A DNA stretch of 64,000 nt, from contig NW_025062477.1 in NCBI RefSeq assembly GCF_000002995.4, forward strand, positions 6,482,649 through 6,546,648, read 5' to 3'. The stretch is from Brugia malayi (lineage: Eukaryota; Nematoda; Chromadorea; Rhabditida; Onchocercidae). This document shows positions 13,401 through 28,257 of this stretch, in pieces. Position numbers and translations under genes: made by a program. Below the pieces are notes generated by a model. It was not told the origin of the DNA. It was given only the letters and a program-made list of their open reading frames with translations, and did not search any database. The number at the start of each line of letters is the position of its first letter. Position 1 is the stretch's first letter.

Positions 13401-16400
13401 CTTAAATATAAACATCTGAACTAGAGACTAACTCGAAACAGGGAAACATATGAATAAGAAACAGAAAGGATTCGAACCGGGATATTGGCTATAAGAGTAC
13501 AGCCAAACATATTGAGCCCGAAGGGATGCCCTAGTGCTATCCACTCCTTCTCAATGAGAGCGCTAAAACCAGTTATCGTTCTATAGAAACGATCCGTACA
13601 CACCTGCACCAATGATGATACCACTGCTGATGCGTTGAAACCATCTCCGTCTGGAAGTATTTTTCCTTACATTTACCAAAATATATTCATATTTCTTTTA
13701 AACTCTATTTCGAAAAAATCATCGACTGAAATTTAATCAAGTGATTACTGATATAGCTATGTGTATAGGCTCTTTTACAAAAGTTCTCATTTATTTCGGA
13801 CTTTTTAATGCTTTCATGAGCAGACTTCACAGCTGCTTGTTAAAGGAGAATAAGTGCAGTGTTAGGATTGAAGAGACCAACCAGTTACAACAACAGATCG
13901 CTGATTATCTATGAGTCTGTGAATAACTTTACTCGACAGTTGAAGACATCGAAATACTAAAGCACACCAGCCTGTATCGTCAACCAGTGTATACCATTCC
14001 TTTTCTTTTTCGGTGAAACGTTCCTTTGAGTCTAAAAATAGTTTCAGACTGAACACGTCTAGTTGGTTTTCCAGTTTCTATTTTTTGTGACATTCTACAA
14101 AATGATTGAAGCTAAATACAGTCCTTTTTTATAACTCACTAGCGGCATAACCACAAGTCTTCAAATCTGATTCATGTGGTTCAACGTCACATCTATAAGA
14201 TGAAATAATAAATACCTAAAGAGCAAAGTTCGCGGAGTTTCTCGAACGAAGATGATATACGCACAGCGGATATGTCACAATCAATTACTTGAGGTGGTCG
14301 ACGATGAGGATGAGCTTGGCAAATAGGCCACAATACTCTGTAATCTCATTTGGGCTGTCACACTATTTAAGATATCAAACGACTTCTCGCATTTGATGTA
14401 TAAAACATACTTTTTCCACAATTCTTGAGCATTAAGATCCTTATTACAAGCAGACGAACGAAGCAATGCACTACCATTTGAAGATGACCAACACCAAACC
14501 TGAACAAGATATTGCAAACAAAGTCCTAAAAACTATCTACCGTATTTTAATCTTTTCATCACTGAAAACCAACTAACCGGGAATCTACCATTACACCAGT
14601 TGGGTATAAGGTTTTCATATACTGTAACATCAAAGAGATCACTCGGGACAACAACACAAAATGGATAACTGCAACAATACACATTAGATTAAGATGTCAG
14701 AAGGAAAGAAATAGTAGAAACGAAAAGGAAGCAATGGAAAAACTTTAGAGTTATGGTCTTGGAGAAGGTAGAAACATGTAAACCTGGGCACAACTGCCTT
14801 CTGCTGAGATATTTCTGATTTCAAAAAACATATACGCCATCGTGTTTCGCTGTCCCCACATCTCAGCAACTCTTTTCGCCAGTCATTCCCATTATTATAT
14901 AGAAGTGCGTTGTGTGCTGCAAAACTGGCCCATTTAGGAACGAATTTCACAGCAATAATATTAAATTGTAAGATTTATAAAAAAGGATTCTTCTTTCCAT
15001 ATATAAAAAAACATGTACAAAAAAGATTAAATAATTAATTTTAACTTTTTACGTCTCACCACAAAGAGGAGTTTTCCTATAACTAAAAGCGAACGAAGCC
15101 ATCGCCGAAGGAAATCTCACAACAGCTTAGTCCTAGATGACAACAAAACAGCACTACTAGGTAGTACCAATCGCTACACTATGTCTTGAAGAGCAAGAGA
15201 AAGAAGGCATGATTAAATATTAGTAAGAATATGCAAAATTAGTAAGAACTGCAAGTAACATTTAAAATGAATTATAATAGAACAATTTCTAACTCAGAAA
15301 TTTCAAGTGCACCTGGTTGAGGCGTTTTTCGAAATCCTTCGCAAGAAAGTTGCAACAAATTGGAAAGCGAAGAAGGGCGAGAAAAATGATAAATATTATT
15401 TGCAAGATTTACGGCAAACTGGCTCCGCTGTAGATCAAAGGTCCATACCCGAAAGTCCTAGAACGATATCTCCTTTAATGTTCAATGCAGAAAGCTTCAA
15501 AAAAATAGTACACCCGAAAAAAAAAGAGATATTATGGTTTCTATACTTAAAACAATTTGATTCCTGGATTATTAAAGTAGCATACTTTCGTGTAGATTTT
15601 AACTGACGAAATAATATCAAGTTGTGAGGCTGGAGCTGTCATTAATCTGTATTTCTTCGGAGAAGCACTCGAATGGCCAACTGCAACTTTGATCTATTCA
15701 TTAAAAAAAAAAAAAAAAAGAAAACATGTAACGAAAATTTCGGCCAGTGGAGTAAAACAAAACATAGCCAATATTAGATGAGTAGAACCATGCAGTTCTT
15801 TTAAATCAGTATATTATGTGTGTGATTAAATCAGCTATGTAATGAAGAGATGCTACAAGCAAGACTAGGCTAAAAAGAAATGTAGAAGACAAACCAATGG
15901 GTGACGGAGAGTAATATATGGAAGCAATGGAGCACAGAGGTACCTGGTGTTCATCTGCAAATATGACGCTCCGACTGCAGCATGGATCTGGTTGCTGAAA
16001 ACAGGAAAACAGTAGCGGAGGGTTGCAATGTAAAATATTATATCATAAAAGTGAAACTGTAATAATTACTACTATCAGCAATGACAATTGTTGTACCTAA
16101 TTAATAATAATTCATAATAATTGTTATTGTCAGTAATGCCGATAAATATTTATTATTAATTAACTTGAAAATCAACATTTATTATAATGTTTATATTTCA
16201 TTATAAAAATATATTTATTATAGTGATAGCAATACTTATAAAAATCTTTTATTAAATTATTAAGCTATTAAATTTATTTTATAATTACTATCATTATCAT
16301 TATTATTAATTACTACAGTAATAAGTGGGAACCTTTTGGGAAAGTGGTATAAAGCATATGCGAAAGTTGGTGCAATAAAGTTTCCCAAAGTAATTATCCT

Positions 16401-16877
16401 GGAAGGGTGGATAGAGTAGCACATCATTGCATTGTGATGACACTATCTCCCCTGAAAGCTAAACAAATTTCATTTGAAAGTACTTTCTAAGTATACGAAA
16501 TGCAGACTGCACATAGTGTGTGATAAAGCGACGCTTACCGTTTAAAAGAATGAAATTCGGTGTTTCGTTAATATCTTTAACCTGAAAATTCAGTGGTGAT
16601 AATTTGTTACATATTATATTTAGAAGAAAATTTAAAGAATATATGAATATTGTGCAGAATTTATATTTAATGTCCATTCGTGGAATCTCTCTCATAACAT
16701 TCATGGAAAGTTCTATGCAGTATGTGGCAATAAAAAACAAAACTTTATGTGGCAATAAAAACAAAACTGTTGGCACTCATGAACGAAGAAACGAACCTCT
16801 ACATGACTGTCGTATGCTGCCACGTAGGAACGAAAACTATCGCGACGTTGCTGTTCGTCAGAAGGATGCAGTAACAT
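10449..16877 (-). CDS. Myotubularin-related pseudophosphatase, MTMR10/11/12 type
   Basis: Sixteen exons join in phase to 631 codons: 16877-16797, 16581-16539, 15987-15944, 15693-15586, 15457-15313, 14916-14784, 14668-14578, 14499-14337, 14031-13882, 13650-13478, 13324-13179, 12869-12727, 12609-12515, 11246-11118, 10832-10686, 10553-10449. The ATG at 16877 follows an in-frame TGA. The PH-GRAM part ends with IYTKDFRVWTFDL. The phosphatase fold includes WCWSSSNGSAL, then KEWIALGHPF, then FLLFLDCVAQL and WDECYLRWV, all typical of the MTMR10-12 branch (C. elegans mtm-10 class). At the P-loop the family motif HCSDGWDRT is replaced by TDGDGFNAS, so the catalytic Cys and Arg are lost. It should act as a scaffold or partner of active myotubularins rather than hydrolyse PI3P. 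The last exon encodes a hydrophobic tail (LWISFLLTSVVVLCFF) that could anchor it in a membrane. The least certain junction is the donor at 13478. Confidence 0.9.
11508..11535. repeat. Poly-A tract
   Basis: An A run of about 27 nt lies in an intron of the pseudophosphatase gene. On the gene strand it is a T tract. Shorter A/T tracts occur in many other introns of the window. Confidence 0.85.
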
Positions 16878-18280
16878 GCTGCTTATAATCCCTGACGCTC
16901 AAGCCACAAATTGACATTCGAGACTCCAAGTAAGCAAATTTCACTTACATATAACATCCATACAAGATCTTATCCTTTAACACATAAAATGCAAATATAT
17001 AATTAACAATAATCCACGTGAGAGCACGCTATATAGTGCAGTGCATATATTTGCTTCATATTAAATCATTATGTACAAATTTATTGAGATTAACATGTAG
17101 TAGCATCGCATAGGCAAAAGTAATAAGCAGAACAGATATCGTATAACGAGAACAGCAGAAATACATCCGAGAAGGAAAAGTAACGTCTACAGAGATCGTA
17201 TAAATATCAACTAACGGAACTAAGTGGACGACATCTTCATAGACCCTATTCATTAAACAGAACACAACAGCCAAATGTCCAAAATATGTCATATCCTTTC
17301 TGTCACTTATTTTTTTGTGGTAATTGCGGCGGTGAGCAGGTTCTCCAAATAATTCTGTTGATTAACTAAACATGTAAAGAAAACTCGCATGGGACTGACC
17401 TGTATAATTTTATACTTCTATATAAAAAGATTTACATTCGTATATAACAGATCTTTCTCAACATTTTCTCACATATAATCTGTGTGCAGTCAAGACTGAT
17501 TATACTATTATTTCTCGACGATTACGACGAAAAACAAAATGCATTTGGAAAATACTTGTGACAATTCATACCTATTACGAGCATTATCAGTTATGAAATA
17601 ACAACAAACGAAATCCCAGGTCAATATATCGATGAGGATACATCGACCAACTGAGCTGAGGTGACCGAGATCTCGTTCTTTCAATTAGCATAGTAACCCA
17701 CAGAAATCCAAACATCATTTCTATGTTCTACATAGAAATGTGGAAAACATTTCACCAGTCAGTGAAAGAAAATTTGAAAATATACTTTTTGATCTTGCCA
17801 ACCAATAAAGCTGATACATATTTAAATATTGATGAACAAATCGACAAACAAACAATCCAGTGGTAACACTTCTCGAAATTACAAACAAAACTAAGACGCA
17901 ATAAACAAATAACGTTTCTATCTCTTGCTGCATAGAAAGTTCTCCAAATATTCATTTTGTTCCCCGTTTCATGTAATTGTAAAATATAAAATTAGTTCAT
18001 TTGCAGTGTCGAAGTAATCAATCCAATTCTTAGCCTAAAAACAGCTCTAGATGGACAGGAGTTCAACGCCATACCCTGGCTGAGTGAATAGCATAGTATG
18101 TTTCTCCTATAATATGTATTTTTGAAGATCTACAAAGGCACGACAACAATGCATAAGCAATCTGACTACAAAAAAAAAAAAAAAAAACCTCAAAGAAGAG
18201 ATCTAACATGCCAGTGAGTTAAGAGCAATTAATAAAAGTTATTGTACTCTCAAATCATTTTCGAAACTTTAGTTCCACAT
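16878..18280. other. Intergenic, between pseudophosphatase and CSK genes
   Basis: About 1.4 kb between the start of the pseudophosphatase gene and the end of the CSK gene, both on the minus strand. It should hold the promoter or 5' UTR of the former and the 3' UTR of the latter. Open frames at 17056-17292 and 17721-17955 have no recognisable motif, no chainable splice structure and AT-driven composition, so I call no gene. The 1.4-kb spacing is too long for a typical nematode operon. Confidence 0.6.
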
Positions 18281-21663
<3,383 letters not shown>

Positions 21664-23380
21664 CTGCAAAGATAGTCTATCATAATTGAAATACAAATAA
21701 TGGCAAACAGATGTCGGCGATTACATTTCTGGCGAATAGTTGCGAAAGTATCAAGTGCGGAATAACGACATAAAGGTTAAAACGACAACGACAAGGAACT
21801 CCACATTTCCATCCTCGAATGGTGGGAGGGGTGACCTTAGCAAAACGATAGTGATACTCCCATCAACATCCATCATCAAAATGCAGGAAAAGGAAAAGAG
21901 CTTCAGCAGAGTGACAGCATCTGAGAGGGAGACAGAGAATGCACCCATCCCTGCGATCCACGGGTTGGGTGAGGAGTGTACACTGATTTGGAGTAACTTG
22001 AAATGCATCCTCCTGCTCTCTCACAAATGAGTTTGTTGAAGGTGGAGAAGGAGGTGAAAAGCAGACCAAAAAAAAAAGGATAAACATAATAATTGGTAAT
22101 TCTAGTAGAAAGCATGCCTGCATGAGCTAAAATAGCTGTCATGTAATAATATCAGAAAGTTATCTTTACATCTATCGCTTAAAACAGTAAACATAATAAA
22201 AAAGAAAAGATGTAAATAGTGATCAGAAGTACGGGACAACAATCCGAGATTAATTTCAGAATTAAGCATGAATAGCAAATCGAGTTAAGGAAAAGGTAAA
22301 AGTACTTGAGGATGGAAGCCGAAAAGTCTGCATTCTCTGCAATTGGGACTATGTTACGGTACTATTAACACATAGAAGTAATCACATCTAATAGCTATCA
22401 TGCTAGGTGATTACTTAGAAGAGAAGAGATAGCTTCTCTCTCTACATATGACAGAAATAAATTATTTGGGAAATTTACATACTTTGGGTAATTGGAAGGA
22501 TTATACAAAATGAAATGACTGTGTGGTCTACCCGAGACAAACTATCCAATCAGAATTTCTTACTTAAAAGAAGTGATGATGTGATAAAAGTTACCATTAT
22601 CACCTTCGCAACAGGTGCACTCTCCCTAGTTTTCTTCACAAATGAAATAGGAAGATTCAATAAAACAGGATCCTAGCGAAACTTGGTCTGGTTTCATCTC
22701 TCCATATTGCACTTTTTTATTCTGTTGAAATTTATCTGGGATTCTTTGAGTTTTTGATAGGTGGTGGTAACAAGCAAGACCATTTTCAGGAAATGGACAA
22801 GTTGAGATGTAGCATATGTTTAACGGACGTACGTGATACGTGAGCAAATTGTTATACTTCCAGATTACATATAATAACGCAAATTATTGCTTTTAGGAAA
22901 GTGATGGTAATATACAAGTTGAAGAGTTGAACAGCAATTTAGTATATTGTTGCAGTGTCATAACAACGCGCAGATGTACGATGATATAATGATGGATAAT
23001 GTCGTTCGCAATTGGGCTGTCACACTATTTGGGTACACACCCAATTGAGATGTAAACTGACCTTTGAACTTATAGTTTCTAAATAAAAATTTTTTCACAT
23101 CGCTAGATATTCGAACACATGGCTTCTTGTCCACATGTTCAAATTTTTGATATCATCGTCACAACACCCGTAATCATGCCAATTGGTTTGAAATGGATTC
23201 AAATATCAGAAATATTTCCGGATCTATAAGTAGTGGTAATTTGTCCTCGTAAAGTGAAATGCTATATTCGAAACAAAATATTCTTTGTTATTTGTCCATA
23301 TTGATTACGCATGAGACTATTATTTCTAACTCTTTGTTGGTTCTTTTTCCAAATGCTTTTAAAGTTCACATAGTGGTAGA
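21664..23380. other. Divergent intergenic region between CSK and Cys-rich gene
   Basis: About 1.7 kb between the first called exon of the CSK gene (-) and the first putative exon of the Cys-rich gene (+). The missing 5' part of the CSK gene, including any SH3 exon, would be expected here on the minus strand, but I could not find one. Open frames at 21740-22142 on both strands come from a stretch with few stops and show no domain motif. An inverted repeat (CAATTGGG/CCCAATTG) spans 23009-23047. Confidence 0.5.
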
Positions 23381-26300
23381 ATGACCATTTTGATATGTTT
23401 TGTCATCGCAACAAACTATTCCTTCCATTTGGACACTTCATGGAACTCTAGAACTTCTACTTATCCAACAATATTAAACATATCAAATCATTCATTTCCA
23501 ACGTCAATCGATTGTAAAGCTCAACATTCTATGGATGACTTCAAATACGTCCAAGGTAATGGCAACTATCGTGAAAGACGAAATATTTAAATTATTATAT
23601 CCAAAACTAACAAATTCCTCTTATCTAATTCCTTTTCCTCACACAACAAAAACCCTTTGTTAGCAAACCCTTTGTTAGCAAAACCCTTTATTAGCAGTCT
23701 GTTTCATATCATTTAAATGTCCTCCTCTGCCGAATATCTGGTCAGTTCAGTTCTGTATATAAACTAATCTTGTTAACAATCTTCTTTGTTCATCCATGAG
23801 AAATCCTCCCATCTAATCTCCATTCGTTAAATCAGTCTTATATATAACCCAACCAATCCTTCCATAACCATCATTTGCTTTATGTTTTGGGTGGTATTGG
23901 GATGCGTCTAATACTTTATAATTTTGTGTTATTTCACCATTTTTATATTGTTGCATTTATATAGTTTACGCGTTTGTTAAACGGTGTAGCATCCGTACGA
24001 TATGTATAAAGCGCTATTATTTGCTTCATGTTAAATAAAGGTTTAATTACCCAAGTTTGAGGTTTCACGACAGCAACATTATTGAAAATATCTGACATTG
24101 TCCGCACTGATTTTATCACTGAATTGTTTTCACATTTACTTTAGTAAAATTTATTTGAAATTTACCCATATCTTATTTACAATGGTTGTATGGAAATCAT
24201 CGCAACAATTCACAGTACAAAAAAGTGGTTGTATGCCTTGCTCAAAGGGAACACAGGTCAGCTGTGACACAATGAATGAAGCGGTTGCACTGGAAAGAGA
24301 AAAATTGGTAAAGCAGAGCTGTGATAAGTGATTTTATCTATTGGTTACAAGATCACTTTTCCTACTATTATCAACGAGTATTTGAAAAAAAAAGAGAACT
24401 GTCCATTATCAGTTTAGTATACACAGAAAGGTCAACAGCAGAGCATACAATTTTCAACGACATGACAGGAATTAGCATCTTAGCAACAGATAATGAATAA
24501 ATTTTAGTCAATTCAAAAGGCGATAATCAGTGCTTAACTCTTGTAACAGAACTAACAACAGTTAGACTTTTATATTCTAATTTAATAGCTATTCTACAAT
24601 TTATGGTTGTGCATTATTTGGCATCAATATGCTTTCTTCATTACACAGATATTCGCAAGAGCTTTTCGGCTTCATATAAATACATCCGAACTTCAACAAA
24701 ATGAACTGAGATGAGGTCAATAAGAAATTTGTGATCCAATTAAGCTCGTCGAGTTGCAATGATGTAGCACATTAAATATATTAAAAATTTCTGTGCTATA
24801 AATTTCTGTGATAAACATACATCGATAGATTCCAATTTATATATATGTTGATATATTTAAACTTCATTCTTGTTACTCAAAATCCTCCGAGATTTCTGAA
24901 ATTAAAACTTTGTAATACTTCGAAATGCATCCACGCAGCTGTTGCGAACCATTAGCAGTAATTCATTTATGTGCTGATCGACGATTATTGACTTGCTAAA
25001 GTAAGATTAATGTTTGGACAAAAATTGAGAGATAAGTTGATAAAGAGTGAATTTGTTATTACTGCTGCTATTGCTAGCATTAACATTGGTGGGAAGCAAA
25101 TCAACTGTATCAGGTGGAAAAAATGGTTCTATCTATTCAACTTCTCTGGTTTCTTCTTTTTTACATTTTTGGTTGGTTAAAATTTTCAATTTTTTCTTCT
25201 TTGTCACAAAAATTAATTTTGCTGATCTAAACCTATCAAACAATCGAAATAAACAGAATCGCTAAATTCATTACGATATTACGATAGCATTTTAGTATTA
25301 TCAAATTAATTATAAAAGAAGATCGAATTCTGCTTGCTTAATACATATGATGGATGATGAGTAATGCCCAAAATTTATCTTCATAATGTTGTTTAGAGTT
25401 TTTTTACGAATTGTAATTTCTAGCTTTATTGCCAAATAAGAAACCAATGTATCACAATGTCAAGGAAACAATAAGTCTTTAGGATGAGCATTTATTAAAA
25501 CTTTTGTCACTAAGAAGATAATTCGAATAATGAATCTTCGGCAAGATATCTGGAAAACGTTAGACTATTGAAGTTAATGAGAAAAATAGTTTGTAATAAA
25601 GGAAACAAGGAAATGTCTCACTATATACTTTCCGCATTGAACTATTAAATCTGAAAATCTAAATTCAAAAACAATGAGCTGACATTCCGGTTTTTCTCTC
25701 CTTATTTCATTATGCTAATTATTTTACTTTGAATGAGGCTTAAAATCAAATAAATTGTTGAAGGAAGAGTGGTCAATATGTGAAAATTTCGAATAAAATT
25801 AATCTGAGATGATTGCAGGTGTAAGTGATGAAGCACTGTTCGGTATAAGTTGTGAGGAACATCGGGACGAGTTATCCGAGTGGTCCCAGTGCATTATACC
25901 GCACGGTGATTTGGCTGATGCAATCACTCTCTTTTTGAAAAGTGTTAAAAATTTTGGATGTAAAGTTAGTTCATTTAGAGATAATAATAAAACTGCCCGA
26001 ATATTCACTTATATTTTTTAAATTGTTGCATTGTTTATTTCAATTCACCTACTGATTAATTTAAATAATTGATCTTACCCAGTTTTTTTATCACTTTCAT
26101 AATGCGTCATGCGAAAAACTCGATTGGTTGAATATTTCGAGAGGAAAAAAAGTTAGAAGAAAAATTTGTAGCTTCCACCCAAAAAAGTTATCAAATTTGG
26201 TCTCAACTTTTTACGCAACAATTCGAACAGCTACTTGGAGCATCCACTCTATAAACGTATCACTACCCAGAATTGTGGCAAATGTAGCCGACGAATTAGA

Positions 26301-27075
26301 TGTTGCAAGTTGGCTTTTTGTCATACATTTTCATAAGAAGTAGGACTCAGACTATGTTAACAATCATCAAAATAACTGTTTGTGGATTATTCGTTTTTTT
26401 TTAAAGTAATTTCTTAAAATTACTTTCTTTCCAGGAGATCAAAATCATTTCTAGCTCAAGCTTATGAATCAGAAGCCTGCTCTGGATCTGATGTTGCTTG
26501 TGTGTTCGATCCACTTTCAGCTGGCGATTTACGAGATCTCAAGGTTCTTTTACTTATCTTTCCCTATCCACATCAGCATATTTCCCTATCCTGTCACTTT
26601 ATTATGATGCTAGAAATTGGTTATACTTTTGTAAATATTTCTTAGGAAATTAATTTGCACTCTTAGTTTTCTGAAAAAAAAGGTATTTTAAATAAGACTT
26701 AAACTCAAGTTCAGTAAACAGTAACAGGTAAGCACTATGTAAAATTTTTCATGCATGAGACTAAAATTGGTTGGCAAGGCATATGTTATATTGATTTAGG
26801 AGAGATATCCGAATGTAGTACCATCACAGGATGGATGTGATGTATCAGACTATGTGACTGCTGAACTATTAACACTAAGCAAAGGGCCGACATATCAATA
26901 TGTGGAACCACTGCTATGTCAGATATTAGGAACCAGAATACCTGCTGTAAACTGTGTGCTACACGGTGATAAATGTCATTGCTGTTGTTTCTCATATACA
27001 CCTCAATCAGATGGATATTGTCATTTGAGTAGTAATGCATCGTCCTTATGTCCTTCCCACTTAAACACAATGTGA
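23381..27075 (+). CDS. Cys-rich, probably secreted protein, family unknown
   Basis: Four exons chain in phase: 25819-25964, 26172-26308, 26435-26543, 26800-27075 (stop TGA). Two different first exons fit the same phase-1 junction. One is 23381-23555, ATG followed by a signal-peptide-like ILICFVIATNYSF, giving 280 aa. The other is 25048-25125, a Leu-rich segment LLLLLLLLALTLVGSKS whose ATG would be split across a splice site, giving 248 aa. The mature part carries many cysteines, often in clusters: NCGKCSRRIRCCK, ACSGSDVAC, and DKCHCCCFSYTP near the C-terminus. No transmembrane segment is seen after the N-terminus. I do not recognise the family. The Cys pattern and leader suggest an extracellular disulfide-bonded protein, which is inference. 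The acceptor at 26172 is weak (atttgtag). Confidence 0.6.
23650..23697. repeat. Short tandem repeat, about 15-16 nt x 3
   Basis: Three near-identical copies of 'aaaccctttgttagca' follow one another just after the first putative exon of the Cys-rich gene. The third copy carries an A for G change (ttattagca). Confidence 0.85.
24040..24061 (+). other. Exact copy of the nematode SL1 spliced-leader sequence
   Basis: These 22 nt match the conserved SL1 leader exactly: they begin GGTTTAATTACCC and end AAGTTTGAG. The next bases are GTTTCACG, so a GT donor follows as in an SL RNA. The rest does not look like a working SL RNA gene: within the next 90 nt I find no Sm-binding site of the AATTTTTGG type and no tandem 5S rRNA. 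It may be an SL RNA pseudogene or the 5' end of a retrocopied trans-spliced mRNA; a run of eight to nine A residues lies about 330 nt downstream (near 24383). It sits on the sense strand inside the putative first intron of the Cys-rich gene. Confidence 0.9.
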
Positions 27076-28257
27076 CATTAAGCATTAACCTTGTCTCACT
27101 AAATATCTTAGTTATTATCTTCGTACAACAATAGCGGAAGTTTTCATCTTATGGAAAAAAGTCGTCCACGCTATACTACGTTATTGATGACGGTAATATA
27201 CGTAACACTCATCTGGGTAGCAATAAAAATACCAATAATTAAACAAAGACAACAGCAAAAAATTATGTTTCTAATGGAATAGCAATGTCTTATAGCTGAT
27301 AATACTTTGAAGAGAATACTCACTTTTCAATCACAATTTATAACCAGTTTTCAATGATCAGGCAGAGTTATCAGAATCCCTCTTCAAATAACCTCTCTTT
27401 CTTTCCCCAAACGCTGTGTTACCTTGATTATTGTTCTCGAATAAATTTATAACTATGGAATTGTGTGGTATGGACAAATGCAATACTGGAAATTTCCAAT
27501 TTAATCCAGTTTTTCTTCAGTTAAGTAAATAAAACAAGGCAACATTCAACAGTAGTAATTTAAAATATACAATGGGCATGAGAATGTACAAAATCGATGA
27601 GCCTGAACTGCAAAAGTGCAGGACCCGCAATAAAATTTAAAATAACTAATATCTTTGAATCATTCTAACATAATACAACTAAAGCTGCCGGCATTTCTGA
27701 TCAAACATACAACAAAAAAGAAGTTTCATGAAAATTTCTGCAAATTAGTTAGCAACGATAGAGATTTGAAACCACGAGGTACATCTATGTTCGCAACTAG
27801 AAATTGAAAGAAAGAGCACAGTAGTTAAAAACTTAATAATAAAAGTGGCTGAAAACGTACTCATTACAAGACCTGAACTACACGCTAGAAAACTTTCCGG
27901 AAAAGAAATTTGTAATCGCTGAGATTATCTTCAGATTATTTTTAATTACTTTAACCGCTAAAATCGGCGGAATAAAACAAAACGAAGATTCTGCTTGCTT
28001 CTCAGAAGCAGATCTAAAAAATAACCTGAAAAGGAAGTAATCTGAAGATTGACTACGCGTGGTTTGCAAATCAATTCTTCAACATAAGGAAATGCAATAC
28101 TGAAAATAGAAGACAAATGAAGGCGAACGATAGAAAATTTGGTGTTAAATGGCCGAACGAATAATGATAAATGCTAGAGAATTCCAAAGACTTAACCATT
28201 ATGCCTAAGTATCACACTGGTAGATAACTACTAGCAATAAGATTGCAAGTGTGAACG
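27076..28257. other. Convergent intergenic region
   Basis: About 1.2 kb between the stop codons of the Cys-rich gene (+) and the four-TM gene (-), so it should hold both 3' UTRs. An AATAAA on the + strand at about 27440 could serve the Cys-rich gene. I see no coding potential beyond short chance frames. Confidence 0.6.

Noticed and set aside
13463..13552. tRNA-like sequence on the minus strand, with a B-box-like GGTTCGAATCC and near-pairing ends
   Set aside because: The same bases encode the conserved myotubularin segment KEWIALGHPF in a phase-consistent exon. The A-box is poor and the acceptor stem is out of register by one base.
15307..15606. 99-aa plus-strand open frame
   Set aside because: Antisense shadow of the pseudophosphatase GRAM-domain exons, which read KDFRVWTFDL on the minus strand.
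21740..22142. Overlapping open frames on both strands upstream of CSK, examined as a possible SH3 exon
   Set aside because: None of the frames contains the ALYDY, WW or PSNYV-type SH3 landmarks, and none joins the next exon in phase with support.
24040..24150. Functional SL RNA gene
   Set aside because: Only the 22-nt leader is intact. No Sm site, no clear SL RNA stem-loops and no 5S rRNA neighbour were seen, so it is listed as an SL1 copy rather than an RNA gene.
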